From contig JAUHYW010000002.1 in NCBI GenBank assembly GCA_030426085.1, positions 140,451-204,450 of the forward strand: a stretch of 64,000 nt of DNA. The letters are read 5' to 3'. Positions 8,237 to 17,793 of the stretch are shown here, in pieces. This DNA comes from a bacterium (GTDB lineage: Bacteria > Myxococcota_A > Bradymonadia > UBA7976 > UBA1532). Position 1 is the stretch's first letter; every line of letters starts with the position of its first letter. The notes under the pieces are model-generated. The model was not told the DNA's origin and did not search any database. It saw only the letters and a list, made by a program, of their open reading frames with translations. The position numbers and the translations under genes were made by a program.

Positions 8237-9838
8237 ATGACCGCCCTCACCCCCCGCGTCGAGCGCTACGCGCGCTTGCAGTGGCTCATCCGCTTGCGCT
8301 GGCTGGCGCTGGCCGGGGTGAGCCTGGGCGCCGGGCTGGCCGCCGCCGGGCTGGTGCCGGGGGTCAACATCGAGGTGGTCGCCGCCGCGGTCGCGGTCGG
8401 GGTGCTGACCAACCTCTTCTTCGCGTGGCGCGGCCGGCAGCGGGGCGAGACCGACGACCGCCACGTCGGCCAGGCGGTGCTCGACACCGGCGCGCTGACG
8501 CTGGTCATCTGGGCCGCGGGCGGCGCCGACTGCCCGTTCCTCGTCTTCTACGTCTTCCCGGTCCTGCTCGCGGCGCTGCTCGGGGGGCGGGCGGCGCTGT
8601 GGCCCACCGGGGCGGCGTGCGCGGTGGGCATCGCGTTCCAGTTCGCCGCGGTGCGGGCCGACTGGCTGCGGGTCGGCACCTGGGATCCGATCGCGCCCTA
8701 CGACCGGGCCCTGGCCATCGGCGCGCTCGCCCTCACGGTGGGCATGGCGGCCTACTTCGCCACCCGACTCAGCGACGCCCTGCGGCGCCAGATGACCGCC
8801 CGTCAGGCGGCCGACGCCATGCTGCGCCTCGCGTTCGACGGCCTCGACGCCGGGGTCGAGGTCATCGAGGGCGACACCATCACCCTCCAGAACCACCGCG
8901 CGGCCCGGCTCTTCGGCGGCCGCATCGGCGAGCGGTGGCGCTGCCCCGGGCGGCGCGACGGGCGCTGCGTCTCGGGGGGCGCCTGCGAGGGCGGCATGCC
9001 CGAGCGGTGCCAGTTCACCCGGGCCGACGACGGCGGCCGGGGGCCGGAGCAGATCTACGAGATGCTGGCGCTCGCCCTGCCCGAACCGCGGCGCATGATG
9101 GCGCTGTACGTCGAGCGCACCGCCGAGGTGCTCGGCCAGCGGCGGCTGATGCTCACCGAGCGGCTCGCCAGCCTCGGGCGGGCGGTGCAGGGGGTGGCCC
9201 ACGAGCTGAACACCCCGCTGGCGACCATCCAGACGCTGGGGCGGGACGTGCTCGACGCCATCGGGGTCGGGCCGGTGCCGGCCGAGGTCCGGGCGGATAT
9301 CGACGAGTCGGCCCGCATGATCGTCGACGAGGTGCAGCGCTGCCGGCGCATCACCCACGCCCTGCTCGGCCGGGCGAGCCAGCTCGACCCGCTGCCCGCG
9401 GCCGGCGAGGCCCCGGTCGGCGCGGCGATCGAGCGGGCCATCGCGGTGGTCTTCACCCACGCCCGGGAGCGGGTGCAGGTCGACCTCGGCGGCGTCGCCG
9501 GGGCGCCGCTGCCGCTCGACCCGCTGGTCCAGATCTTCGTCAACCTGCTGCAGAACGCGGGGGACGCCGATCCGGGGGGCCCGATCACGGTGACCGGCTA
9601 TCGGGGGCAGGCGCTGCGCATCGAGGTGCGCGATCGGGGCCCGGGGCTCGATCCCGAAGCGGCCCGGCACCTGTTCGAGCCGTTCTTCACCACCAAGCCG
9701 CCCGGCCGGGGCACCGGGCTGGGGCTCTACACCAGCTACGCGCTGGCCCGGAACCTGGGCGGCGAGCTGAGCCTGACCGACCACCCCGAGGGCGGCGCGC
9801 TGGCCACGCTGACCCTGCCGCTGCCCCCCGCGGGATGA
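8237..9838 (+). CDS. Membrane sensor histidine kinase, RegB/PrrB-like, with a Cys cluster
   Basis: A 533-residue kinase. Residues ~15-185 contain about six transmembrane helices; next comes a PAS-like linker, then a HisKA domain with phosphoacceptor H322 in VAHELNTPLATIQTL and a HATPase_c domain: N-box FVNLLQNAGDA, G1 DRGPGLD, F-box FEPFFTTK, G2 RGTGLGLY. The H-box VAHELNTPLATI is close to that of RegB/PrrB redox sensors. An unusual feature is four cysteines at residues 236, 244, 250 and 258 in the PAS-like linker, which could bind metal or respond to redox. The start ATG 8237 lies after the promoter region shared with the divergent gene; its ribosome site is weak. No response regulator gene is present nearby, so it is an orphan in this window. 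Confidence 0.92.
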   Translation: MTALTPRVERYARLQWLIRLRWLALAGVSLGAGLAAAGLVPGVNIEVVAAAVAVGVLTNLFFAWRGRQRGETDDRHVGQAVLDTGALTLVIWAAGGADCPFLVFYVFPVLLAALLGGRAALWPTGAACAVGIAFQFAAVRADWLRVGTWDPIAPYDRALAIGALALTVGMAAYFATRLSDALRRQMTARQAADAMLRLAFDGLDAGVEVIEGDTITLQNHRAARLFGGRIGERWRCPGRRDGRCVSGGACEGGMPERCQFTRADDGGRGPEQIYEMLALALPEPRRMMALYVERTAEVLGQRRLMLTERLASLGRAVQGVAHELNTPLATIQTLGRDVLDAIGVGPVPAEVRADIDESARMIVDEVQRCRRITHALLGRASQLDPLPAAGEAPVGAAIERAIAVVFTHARERVQVDLGGVAGAPLPLDPLVQIFVNLLQNAGDADPGGPITVTGYRGQALRIEVRDRGPGLDPEAARHLFEPFFTTKPPGRGTGLGLYTSYALARNLGGELSLTDHPEGGALATLTLPLPPAG

Positions 9839-9851
9839 AGCCCGCGAGCGC

Positions 9852-10646
9852 TCAGCGCCCCTTCCACTCGGGGGGGCGCTTCTGCACGAAGGCCATCACC
9901 CCCTCGGCGGCGTCGTCGAACAGTGTATTGAGCAGCAGCCGATCGCGCAGGGCGGCCAGGGCCGGATCGAGCGGCAGGTCGGCCGTCTCGTAGAACGCCC
10001 GCCGACCCAGGGCCAGCACCGCCGGCGAGCGGGCGGCGATCGCGCCGGCCACCTGCGCGACCTCGGCGTCGAGCGCATCCCGGGGCACGACCCGATTGAT
10101 CAGCCCCATCGTCTTCGCCGCGGCCGCGGGGTACTTCTCGCCGAGCATCATCATCTCGAGCGCCGGCTTGTAGCCGACGTGGCGCACCAGCAGCGCGGTG
10201 ACCATCATCGGCCACAGCCCGACCTTGATCTCGGGCAGGCCGACCCGCACGTCGTCGGCGGCCACCACCAGATCGCAGGCCAGGAACAGCCCCACCCCGC
10301 CCCCGAACGCGTCGCCCGCCAGCCGGGCCACGACCGGGGTGCCCAGCCCACGCAGGTCGCGGATCAGATCGGCGTAGAGCCCCTTCTCGGCGATCTGGGC
10401 CGGGAAGCCACCGCCGGCCCCGGTCATGCCCCCCGCCAGATCGCCGCCGGCGCAGAACGCCTTCTCCCCGGCGCCGGTGAGCACGATCGCCCGGACCGCC
10501 TCGTCGGCGTCGGCGTCGGCCAGCGCGGACCGCAGCGCCCGGATCAGATCACCCGACAACGCGTTGCGCCGCGCCGGTCGGTTCAGGGTCAGCGTGGCGA
10601 CCCCGTCGGCGACGGTGGACTTGACGACGGACGACGCGTCGGCCAT
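9852..10646 (-). CDS. Enoyl-CoA hydratase/isomerase family, methylglutaconyl-CoA-hydratase-like
   Basis: A 264-residue crotonase-fold enzyme. The oxyanion-hole segments are FCAGGDL and GDAFGGGVGLFLACD. The first of the two classical hydratase glutamates (GGGxE) is a Gly here (GGGVGL), a change also seen in LiuC/AtuE-type methylglutaconyl-CoA and isohexenylglutaconyl-CoA hydratases; the second Glu is kept in GLPEIKVGLWP. A role in leucine/isoprenoid acyl-CoA breakdown is therefore more likely than ordinary beta-oxidation, but substrate is inferred. The ATG at 10644-10646 has GGGAGG eight bases upstream. It converges with the histidine kinase (13-bp gap) and diverges from ppsR (47 bp). Confidence 0.93.
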   Translation of the reverse strand: MADASSVVKSTVADGVATLTLNRPARRNALSGDLIRALRSALADADADEAVRAIVLTGAGEKAFCAGGDLAGGMTGAGGGFPAQIAEKGLYADLIRDLRGLGTPVVARLAGDAFGGGVGLFLACDLVVAADDVRVGLPEIKVGLWPMMVTALLVRHVGYKPALEMMMLGEKYPAAAAKTMGLINRVVPRDALDAEVAQVAGAIAARSPAVLALGRRAFYETADLPLDPALAALRDRLLLNTLFDDAAEGVMAFVQKRPPEWKGR

Positions 10647-10693
10647 ACGAGACCTCCCTCTGCACAACGCCCGCCACGTCGCAGGATCCCGCC

Positions 10694-11509
10694 ATGAAAA
10701 GCAAGATCTACATCGTCTCGGACGCCACCGGCGACACCGCGCAGAAGGTCGTCGACGCCGCGCTCAAGCAGTTCCAGGGATCGACCACCGCCACCGAGGT
10801 GATGCCCCGGGTGCGCACCGAAGAGGCCATCGAAGATCTGGTCGAGCGGGCCGAGAGCGCGCACGCGCTGGTGGTGCACACCCTCGTCGACCCCGAGAAG
10901 CGGGCCTTCCTCCAGCGGCTGTGCCAGGAGGCCGACGTCGACGCCCTCGACCTCATCGGGCCGCTGATGGGCAAGCTCGCCGCCCACTTCGACGTCGAGG
11001 CCAGCGCGCTGCCCGGCGGGCTGTATGCGGTCAACGAAGACTACTTCAAGCGCATCGAGGCGGTGGAGTTCGCCGTCAAGAACGACGACGGTCAGCACCC
11101 GCGCAACCTGCGCAAGGCCGACATCGTGCTGGTGGGCATCAGCCGGACGAGCAAGACCCCGCTGTCGACCTACCTCGCCCAGCGGGGGCACAAGGTGGCC
11201 AACGTGCCGCTGGTGATGGGCATCGAGCCCCCGGGCGAGCTGTTCGGCATCGACCCCCAGAAGATCTACGGCCTCTCGATCCAGGCCGACGCGCTGTTCC
11301 GCATCCGCCAGGCGCGGCTCCAGGCGCTGGGCATGCCGGCCGACACCGCCTACGGGGTGCGCGATCACATCGAGAAGGAGATCGCCTATGCCCGGGGCAT
11401 CTTCGAGGCCAACCCCCACTGGCCGGTGATCGACGTGACCGACCGGGCCATCGAAGAGACCGCCGGCGAGCTGCTCGCGATCAAGATCGGCCGGGAGAAG
11501 AGCCGCTGA
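10694..11509 (+). CDS. ppsR: Phosphoenolpyruvate synthase regulatory protein (DUF299 kinase/pyrophosphorylase)
   Basis: A 271-residue member of the DUF299 family, which phosphorylates (ADP-dependent) and dephosphorylates (Pi-dependent) PEP synthase or, in other lineages, pyruvate phosphate dikinase. Diagnostic parts: N-terminal IYIVSDATGDTA, the P-loop-like ADP-binding motif GISRTSKTPLSTYLA at residues ~148-162, and VPLVMGIEPP with the following GLSIQ segment. Length is normal. ATG at 10694 with GCAGGA seven bases upstream. The PEP synthase partner is not in this window, so whether the target is PpsA or PpdK is open. Genes on both sides point the other way, so it is monocistronic. Confidence 0.95.
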   Translation: MKSKIYIVSDATGDTAQKVVDAALKQFQGSTTATEVMPRVRTEEAIEDLVERAESAHALVVHTLVDPEKRAFLQRLCQEADVDALDLIGPLMGKLAAHFDVEASALPGGLYAVNEDYFKRIEAVEFAVKNDDGQHPRNLRKADIVLVGISRTSKTPLSTYLAQRGHKVANVPLVMGIEPPGELFGIDPQKIYGLSIQADALFRIRQARLQALGMPADTAYGVRDHIEKEIAYARGIFEANPHWPVIDVTDRAIEETAGELLAIKIGREKSR

Positions 11510-11525
11510 TCGCCCCGGCGGCCGC

Positions 11526-11948
11526 TCAGCCCTCGGTGAAAGCCATCTCCGGCCGGTCGTCGTCGCCGCGCTCGACCACCGGCCACAGCGCCTGGCGCAC
11601 CTGCTCCGAGCGCAGCGCCTCGAGCAGCCGGTCGGTGCGGGCCGCGATGCCCTCGGCGAGCCGCTCGACCGCGCCGAGGTGATCGAGCCACGCCGGGGCC
11701 GGCCGGGTGGGCAGCGGCGGGACCCCGATGCGGGGCGGAGCCGGGATGCCGATGCGCAGCGGGTGGGCCGCCGCGTCCACCGCCCGGACCAGATCGAGGG
11801 TCACCGCGCCCCGCTCCCGGGCGTCGAACGCCTGCCGCAGCAGCCGGCGCCCGGCTCGGCGGACCGCCTTGGGGGTCTGCTCGGCGCGCATCCGGACGCC
11901 GAGGTCGACCGCCGCCACCTGGAGCCATTCGTCGAGCGGCAACGTCAC
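11526..11948 (-). CDS. Small conserved-looking protein of unknown function
   Basis: A 140-residue, mostly helical, charged product starting at GTG 11946-11948 with GGAGGTGAG upstream. The N-terminal half is Arg/Ala-rich (VRRAGRRLLRQAFDARERGA), the middle has a Pro-rich turn (IGIPAPPRIGVPPLPTRPAP), and the C-terminal half is again helical. There is no signal peptide or membrane segment. I do not recognise a family. It sits tail-to-tail with ppsR (16-bp gap) and head-to-head with the protein kinase at 12047; the promoter of that kinase starts only 31 bp from this start codon. Confidence 0.65.
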   Translation of the reverse strand: MTLPLDEWLQVAAVDLGVRMRAEQTPKAVRRAGRRLLRQAFDARERGAVTLDLVRAVDAAAHPLRIGIPAPPRIGVPPLPTRPAPAWLDHLGAVERLAEGIAARTDRLLEALRSEQVRQALWPVVERGDDDRPEMAFTEG

Positions 11949-11978
11949 CGGGCCTCACCTCCGGGCCGAGCATGGAGT

Positions 11979-12007
11979 TTGCCAGCCGCCATCAAACGCG
12001 TTCTAAT
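11979..12007 (+). promoter_or_regulatory. Sigma70-type promoter of the Ser/Thr kinase gene
   Basis: TTGCCA (11979-11984), 17-bp spacer, TCTAAT (12002-12007): five of six matches to each consensus hexamer. Transcription would begin near 12014, about 33 bases before the ATG at 12047, which rules out the upstream in-frame ATG at 11972 as the start. Confidence 0.7.
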
Positions 12008-12046
12008 GTGCCTGCTGCACCGATAGACCGGAAAGCCCCCCACCGA

Positions 12047-13618
12047 ATGGCCGAGCAGAAATACACCGTCATCTCGAAGCTCGACGCCGGCGGGATGGCC
12101 GAGGTGTGGAAGGGCAAGGCGACCAGCCTCCAGGGCTTCGACAAGATCGTGGCCATCAAGCGGGTGCTGCCCCAGCTCTCGAAGAACGACAAGTTCATCC
12201 AGATGTTCCTCGACGAGGCGAAGCTCTCGCTCTACCTCAACCACGCGAACATCGTGCAGACGTTCGACATCGGCAAGGCCGACCAGAGCTACTTCATCGT
12301 GATGGAGTGGATCGACGGGGCCAACCTCAAGGGCATCCTCGAGATCGCCGCCGAGCGTGGCTTCCGCGTGCCCCGCGAGCAGGCCGTCTTCATCGCCATC
12401 GAGATGTGCAAGGGCCTCAGCCACGCCCACAACCGCAAAGACCCCGACGGCCAGCCGCTCAACATCGTGCACCGGGACATCAGCCCGCCCAACGTGCTCA
12501 TCAGCCGCGAGGGCGAGATCAAGCTGGTGGACTTCGGGCTGGCCAAGGCCGCCAGCCAGGCGGTGTTCACCGACCCCGGCATCGTGAAGGGCAAGTTCGC
12601 CTACCTCAGCCCCGAGGCGGCCCTCGGCCAGCCGGTCGACTTCCGGACCGACGTCTTCGCCACCGGCATCGTGCTGTGGGAGATGCTCACCGGCCGCCGG
12701 CTGTTCGACGGCAAGAACGACCTCGAGACGGTCAAGATGGTGCGGGCGGCCGAGATCCCGTCGCTGGCCTCGATGGGGGTCGAGGCCGAACCGCAGCTCG
12801 AGGGCATCCTGCGCCGGGCCCTGGCCCGTGACCCGCACCAGCGCTACCAGAGTTCGGAGCAGCTCGGCCACGAGCTGGCCTCGTACCTGGCCAGCAACAA
12901 GCTGCTGGTGACCAGCTACGACATCGCGGTGCTCGTCAAGCGGGTGCTCGACGAGAAGGCCCGCAGCACCGCGCAGCAGCCGGCGATCATGAACAGCGGG
13001 GCCAACCGGCTGGCCGACGAGATGCAGAAGGCGCTGGGCGACTTCACCTCGATCGGCGACCTCGAAGAGCTCGAGCGGCAGGAGTTCCAGTCGGTCGCCG
13101 ACGTGGACCCCGACAGCAGCCTCAACATCATGCCCGACGCGGTCGACCCGTCGGACTGGATGAACGACTTCGGCATCTTCGACGGGGACGAGACCATCAT
13201 CGACCCCAACCTGCACAACCGGGCCGACCTCACCCGCCCCCGGGACAACACCAAGTCGCCCAAGCGGGGCCGCCCCAAGACCTCCCGCCCGGTCTCTCCG
13301 GCGATGCCGCCCTCGGTCGACACCGGCGACCGCTCCCAGCTCCCCCCGCCCCCGGTGAGCAGCGCCCCCCAGAGCGCACCTCCGGCCCGGGCCCCCGTCG
13401 CCCGCCCCCCGGTGGGCCCGCCCGGCGCCCCGCCGCCGGGCCCCGAGCGCGCGGTGCGCCCCAGCGTCGAGCGGGTGCAGGACCTCAGCCCGCCCGACCG
13501 CCCGGGGGTCCGCACCGCCAACCTGCCCCGCACCGACAACTCGCTGGTGGTCGGGGTCGTGCTCGGCGTGCTCGGCGCCGCGGCGGTCATCGGCGCGGCG
13601 TGGTTCATCTTCTTCTGA
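12047..13618 (+). CDS. Tail-anchored Ser/Thr protein kinase (Pkn-type, HRDxS variant)
   Basis: A 523-residue Hanks-type kinase. Kinase domain residues ~5-285: glycine loop LDAGGMAEVWKG, ATP lysine in VAIKRVL, catalytic loop HRDISPPNVL, DFGLAK, and SPEAA in place of APE. The Lys usually found two residues after the catalytic Asp is Ser, a variant common in myxobacterial kinases. An acidic linker (~320-430) and a Pro-rich stretch (~440-490) follow, and the protein ends in one hydrophobic helix (VVGVVLGVLGAAAVIGAAWF), so it is held in the membrane by its C-terminus with the kinase in the cytosol and essentially no outer domain. It lies directly upstream of glgC (88 bp) and might share transcripts with it. 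Confidence 0.93.
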   Translation: MAEQKYTVISKLDAGGMAEVWKGKATSLQGFDKIVAIKRVLPQLSKNDKFIQMFLDEAKLSLYLNHANIVQTFDIGKADQSYFIVMEWIDGANLKGILEIAAERGFRVPREQAVFIAIEMCKGLSHAHNRKDPDGQPLNIVHRDISPPNVLISREGEIKLVDFGLAKAASQAVFTDPGIVKGKFAYLSPEAALGQPVDFRTDVFATGIVLWEMLTGRRLFDGKNDLETVKMVRAAEIPSLASMGVEAEPQLEGILRRALARDPHQRYQSSEQLGHELASYLASNKLLVTSYDIAVLVKRVLDEKARSTAQQPAIMNSGANRLADEMQKALGDFTSIGDLEELERQEFQSVADVDPDSSLNIMPDAVDPSDWMNDFGIFDGDETIIDPNLHNRADLTRPRDNTKSPKRGRPKTSRPVSPAMPPSVDTGDRSQLPPPPVSSAPQSAPPARAPVARPPVGPPGAPPPGPERAVRPSVERVQDLSPPDRPGVRTANLPRTDNSLVVGVVLGVLGAAAVIGAAWFIFF

Positions 13619-13706
13619 CCGGGCGCCGACCCGCCCGTCACACCCCCGCGATCCACCCGTCGCTCAAGTCTGATAGACTCCCCTCGCATCGACGACGGAG
13701 GGCGCC

Positions 13707-14951
13707 ATGGCGAGCCCCGAGACCCGACTGCTCGCGTTGATCCTGGCCGGGGGCGAAGGCACCCGGCTGATGCCGTTGACCCGTGACCGGGCCAAGCCGG
13801 CGGTGCCCTTCGCCGGGCGCTATCGCATCGTCGACTTCGTGCTCTCGAACTTCGTCAACTCGGGCTACTACCAGATCAAGGTGCTCACCCAGTACAAGGC
13901 GAGCAGCCTCATCAGCCACATCGCCCGCGGCTGGCAGCTCGCGCCCATCCTGGGGCATTACGTCGAGCCGGTGCCGGCCCAGCAGCGGGTCGGTCGGGAT
14001 TGGTTCAAGGGCAGCGCCGACGCCGTCTTCCAGAACCTCAACCTCATCTCGGACTCGATGCCCGACGTCGTCGCCGTCTTCGGGGCCGACCACATCTACA
14101 AGATGGACGTGCGCCAGATGGTCGAGCTGCACCAGGAGAAGGACGCCGACCTCACCGTCGCCGCCATCCCGGTGCCCATCGAGCAGGGATCGGCCTTCGG
14201 CATCATCGAGGCCGACGCCGAGGGGCGCATCATCGACTTCGTCGAGAAGCCGGCCGACCCCCCGCCGATGCCCGGCGACCCGACCCGCTGCCTGGCGAGC
14301 ATGGGCAACTACCTGTTCCGGCGGGAGGTCCTCGTCGGCGAGGTCGTGCGCGACGCGGACAACGCCGAGAGCGCCCACGACTTCGGCAAGAGCATCATCG
14401 GGCCGATGGTCGGGGGCGACAAGCGGGTCTACGTCTACGACTTCGCCAACAACCGGCCCCCGGGGCAGGAGGCCAAGGAGCAGGGCTACTGGCGCGACGT
14501 GGGCACCCTCGACACCTACTGGGAGTGCTCGATGGATCTGGTCGCGGTCAGCCCGGTGTTCAGCCTCTACAACCGCGAGTGGCCCATCCGCACCACCTAT
14601 CAGCACCTGCCGCCGGCCAAGTTCGTCTTCTCCGACACCGCCCGCCGGGGCATCGCCACCAACTCGCTGGTCAGCCCCGGCTGCATCATCTCGGGGGGGC
14701 ACGTCAGCGAGTCCATCCTCGCCCCCTCGGTGCACGTGCACTCGTGGGCCGAGGTCGAGCGCTCGGTGCTCGGCGAGGGGTGCGACGTCGGCCGCAAGGC
14801 CCGGGTGCGCAACGCGATCCTCGACAAGTTCGTCACCATCGACCCCGGCGCCCGCGTCGGCTTCGACCCCGAAGAAGACCTCGCCCGGGGGCTGACGGTG
14901 ACCGAAAACGGCATCGTGGCGGTGTCCAAGAACACCCACGTCCGGGCCTGA
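13707..14951 (+). CDS. glgC: Glucose-1-phosphate adenylyltransferase (ADP-glucose pyrophosphorylase)
   Basis: A 414-residue enzyme that makes ADP-glucose from ATP and glucose-1-phosphate for glycogen/alpha-glucan synthesis. Family landmarks: nucleotide-binding [47 protein letters not shown] in the sugar-phosphate site, and a C-terminal left-handed beta-helix region (residues ~310-410, e.g. [12 protein letters not shown] and [10 protein letters not shown]). The ATG at 13707 follows GGAGG five bases upstream. A GH57 enzyme gene follows after 48 bp on the same strand, so the two probably form a glycogen metabolism operon. Confidence 0.97.
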   Translation: MASPETRLLALILAGGEGTRLMPLTRDRAKPAVPFAGRYRIVDFVLSNFVNSGYYQIKVLTQYKASSLISHIARGWQLAPILGHYVEPVPAQQRVGRDWFKGSADAVFQNLNLISDSMPDVVAVFGADHIYKMDVRQMVELHQEKDADLTVAAIPVPIEQGSAFGIIEADAEGRIIDFVEKPADPPPMPGDPTRCLASMGNYLFRREVLVGEVVRDADNAESAHDFGKSIIGPMVGGDKRVYVYDFANNRPPGQEAKEQGYWRDVGTLDTYWECSMDLVAVSPVFSLYNREWPIRTTYQHLPPAKFVFSDTARRGIATNSLVSPGCIISGGHVSESILAPSVHVHSWAEVERSVLGEGCDVGRKARVRNAILDKFVTIDPGARVGFDPEEDLARGLTVTENGIVAVSKNTHVRA

Positions 14952-14999
14952 CGCCCACCCCGCCGACGTGCCCCCGCATCGACCCCCCGAGGCCCGAAC

Positions 15000-17168
15000 A
15001 TGACCCGTCCGATCCACCTCGCGCTCGTCTGGCACATGCACCAGCCCAGCTACCGCGACCCGGCCAACGGCCAGCTCGCGCTGCCCTGGGTCCGGCTGCA
15101 CGCCACCCGGGCCTACTTCGACATGGCCTGGCTGCTCGAGCAGCACCCCGACGTGCGGGCCAGCTTCAACCTGGTGCCGGTGCTCGTCGAGCAGATCCGG
15201 GCCTACGTCGCCGGCGAGCGGGACCGCTACTGGGCGCTGTCGCGCAAGCCGGCCCGGACCCTGACCACCGCCGAGCGGGCGTTCGTGCTGCGCCACTTCT
15301 TCTCGGTGCCGGTGGCCACCGACATCCGCCCCCGGCCGCGCTACTGGCGGCTGCACCAGCGCCAGCGGGACGGGCGGCGGCAGCCGGCCGACTTCTCCGA
15401 CGCCGACCTGCGCGACCTCCAGGTGCTGTTCAACCTGGCGTGGTTCGGCTTCGGCGCCCGGGCCGAGTACCCGCTCGTCGAGCAGCTCGAGAAGAAGGGC
15501 CACGGCTTCACCGAAGACGAGAAGCGCAAGCTGCTCGACCTCCAGATCGCGGTGCTGCGCCGCCTGCTGCCGCTCTACCGCCGGCTCGCCGAGCGGGGCC
15601 AGATCGAGCTGACGACGACCCCCTACTACCACCCGATCCTGCCGCTGCTCATCGACTCCGACGCCGCCGCCCGGTGCCAGCCCCAGCAGCCGCTGCCGCC
15701 CCGGTTCGCGTGGCCGGCCGACGCCCGGGCCCAGGTCAAGCGGGCCATCGACGCCCACAGCGACGCCTTCGGGGCCGCTCCGGCCGGGGTCTGGCCCGCC
15801 GAGGGCGCCGTCAGCCCCGAGGCCATGGAGCTGTTCGCCCGCAGCGGCCTGAAGTGGACCGCCACCGACGAAGCCCAGCTCTGGAAGAGCCTCGGCGCCC
15901 ACCGCGAGGAGCGCGACCGCTACCGCCCGTGGCGCCTCGCCGTCGACGGGGGCCACATCGACGTCGTCTTCCGCGACCGCACCCTCAGCGACCTGATCGG
16001 GTTCACCTACGCCCGCAACCCGGCGGCGGTGGCCATCGAAGACCTCGTCGGCCGGCTGGACGCCATCCGCGCGCGCAATCACCGCCCCGACGACGACGAA
16101 CCGCTGCTCGTGACCATCGCGCTCGACGGCGAGAACCCGTGGGAGCACTACCCCGAGAGCGGGCGGGGCTTCCTCGAAGGGCTCTACGCCGCGCTCGGCC
16201 GGCGGGACGACATCGTCACCGTGCGGGTCGGCGAGCACCTCGAGGCCCACCCCCCGCGGGGGCAGCTCGAGACCATCCACTCCGGCTCGTGGATCGGGGG
16301 CGACTACCACATCTGGATCGGCAGCGCGGTCGAGAACCAGGCGTGGGGGGCGCTCGGCGAGACCCGGCAGTACTTCGCCCGCAACGCCGCCGGGGCCGAC
16401 CCGGAGGCGGTCGAAGCGGCCCATCGGCACCTGCTGCAAGCCGAGGGCAGCGACTGGTTCTGGTGGTACGGCGACCACTTCGCCAGCGAGAACGACGAGG
16501 ACTTCGACCACCTGTTCCGGGCCCACCTGCGGGCGGTCTACGCCCGGCTCGGCGGGGAGCCCCCCACCCGCCTCGACCGCTCGCTGTACCCCGGCCGCCT
16601 GCGGGACGAGACGGTGCCCCCCAAGGCCCTCATCAGCCCCCGGTTCGACACCGCCGCCAGCACCTACTTCGACTGGTCCGGCGCTGGCCGCCTCGACCTC
16701 GCCGGCCCGGCGGGCAGCATGTACCAGGCGGCCCACTACTTCGGCCGGCTGCGCTACGGCTTCGACCTCGAGCGGCTCTACCTGCGCTTCGAACCGCTGC
16801 CCGAGGGCCCGGCCCCCGACCTGAGCGGCCTCGTGCTGCGCATCCGCGTCCGAGGCCGGGACGACCGCATCGTCGAGCTGCCGCTGGACGCGCCCGCCGA
16901 GGGCTGCGTACGCCGGCTGGGCGCCACCTCGGCCACCCCCAGCGCCGCCGAGGATCCCACCGACCGCCCCATCCTCGGCCGGGTGCAGCACGGCACCGTC
17001 GAGCTGGGCGTCGCCTTCGCCGACCTCGACCTCGCCGTCGGCGAGCCGGCCGCGCTCACCGCCAACCTGATGCGGGGCAAGGTCACCCTCGAGCGCTTCC
17101 CCCAGCACCACGACATCGAGTTCACCGTGCCCGACGCCGGCTTCGAAGCGGCCCACTGGACGGTCTGA
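15000..17168 (+). CDS. GH57 family glycoside hydrolase (amylase / 4-alpha-glucanotransferase type)
   Basis: A 722-residue cytosolic alpha-glucan-active enzyme. GH57 signatures: conserved region I at the N-terminus (WHMHQPSY), the nucleophile region GVWPAEGAVSPEA near residue 265, and the acid/base region ALDGENPWEHY near residue 375; a helical bundle and a C-terminal beta domain (from ~560) complete the fold. The family covers alpha-amylase, amylopullulanase, 4-alpha-glucanotransferase and branching enzyme; this long form with a DUF1957-free C-terminus resembles the amylase/pullulanase-like group, but the exact reaction is not decided by sequence alone. It follows glgC by 48 bp, supporting a role in glycogen turnover. 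Confidence 0.92.
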   Translation: MTRPIHLALVWHMHQPSYRDPANGQLALPWVRLHATRAYFDMAWLLEQHPDVRASFNLVPVLVEQIRAYVAGERDRYWALSRKPARTLTTAERAFVLRHFFSVPVATDIRPRPRYWRLHQRQRDGRRQPADFSDADLRDLQVLFNLAWFGFGARAEYPLVEQLEKKGHGFTEDEKRKLLDLQIAVLRRLLPLYRRLAERGQIELTTTPYYHPILPLLIDSDAAARCQPQQPLPPRFAWPADARAQVKRAIDAHSDAFGAAPAGVWPAEGAVSPEAMELFARSGLKWTATDEAQLWKSLGAHREERDRYRPWRLAVDGGHIDVVFRDRTLSDLIGFTYARNPAAVAIEDLVGRLDAIRARNHRPDDDEPLLVTIALDGENPWEHYPESGRGFLEGLYAALGRRDDIVTVRVGEHLEAHPPRGQLETIHSGSWIGGDYHIWIGSAVENQAWGALGETRQYFARNAAGADPEAVEAAHRHLLQAEGSDWFWWYGDHFASENDEDFDHLFRAHLRAVYARLGGEPPTRLDRSLYPGRLRDETVPPKALISPRFDTAASTYFDWSGAGRLDLAGPAGSMYQAAHYFGRLRYGFDLERLYLRFEPLPEGPAPDLSGLVLRIRVRGRDDRIVELPLDAPAEGCVRRLGATSATPSAAEDPTDRPILGRVQHGTVELGVAFADLDLAVGEPAALTANLMRGKVTLERFPQHHDIEFTVPDAGFEAAHWTV

Positions 17169-17237
17169 GCGCGCGTACGCCCCACCTCGCGCACATTCGG
17201 GATCTCATGCAGGCTCGGCCCCGAACGGAGGTAGGTG

Positions 17238-17793
17238 ATGCTGACCCGGCTCGAGATCGACGGCTTCAAGAACCTCCGGAGCGCCAGCGTCGACTTCGGC
17301 CCGTTCACCTGTATCGCAGGCCCGAACGGGGTCGGGAAGTCCAACCTCTTCGACGCGATCGAGTTCCTGTCCCTGCTCGCGCAGCACCCCATCATGGAGG
17401 CCGCGCAGCGCGTCCGTCGAAGCGACGACGAGCGCTCGGCGGACCCCCGAGACCTGTTCTGGACCGACGGCCGAGCGCGCGCCTCGACCATGCGATTCGC
17501 CGCCGAGATGATCGTGCCGGCCTCGGTCCGGGATGCCTTCGGGCGTGAGGCCCACGCGACCATCCTCCCCGCTCTTCGTACAGCAGCAGCGACCGGCCGA
17601 TCTGCTGATGGCGGTGGGCGTGGGGGTCCGGCTGCCCAGCGGTCATCCCGCGCGCGTGACCCGATTCGTACCGATCTCGGGCACGTGGCGCTGCGACGGG
17701 GACGAGCGGGGCATCCCGCTGAGAACCATCACCGACTATCTCCAGGTTCCGGCGAACGCGCAGGTGCCCCTGCTCGGCGGGCGGCCGGCTTGA
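17238..17793 (+). pseudogene. Decayed AAA/SMC-type ATPase (RecF/OLD-like) with internal deletion and frame change
   Basis: From ATG 17238 (GGAGG six bases upstream) about 108 codons encode the N-terminus of an AAA_21-type ATPase: LTRLEIDGFKNLRS, Walker A AGPNGVGKSNLFDAIEFL, then MRFAAEMIVPASVRDAFG. Near 17562 the reading frame stops resembling any ATPase; the sensible codon pattern continues in the +1 frame (from about 17566) as VQQQRPADLLMAVGVGVRL and ends with TGA at 17791-17793. A normal member has 350-550 residues, with Walker B and signature motifs, none of which is present. So most of the gene is missing. What the second-frame segment was (ATPase C-terminus or a different gene) I cannot say. 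Confidence 0.7.
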
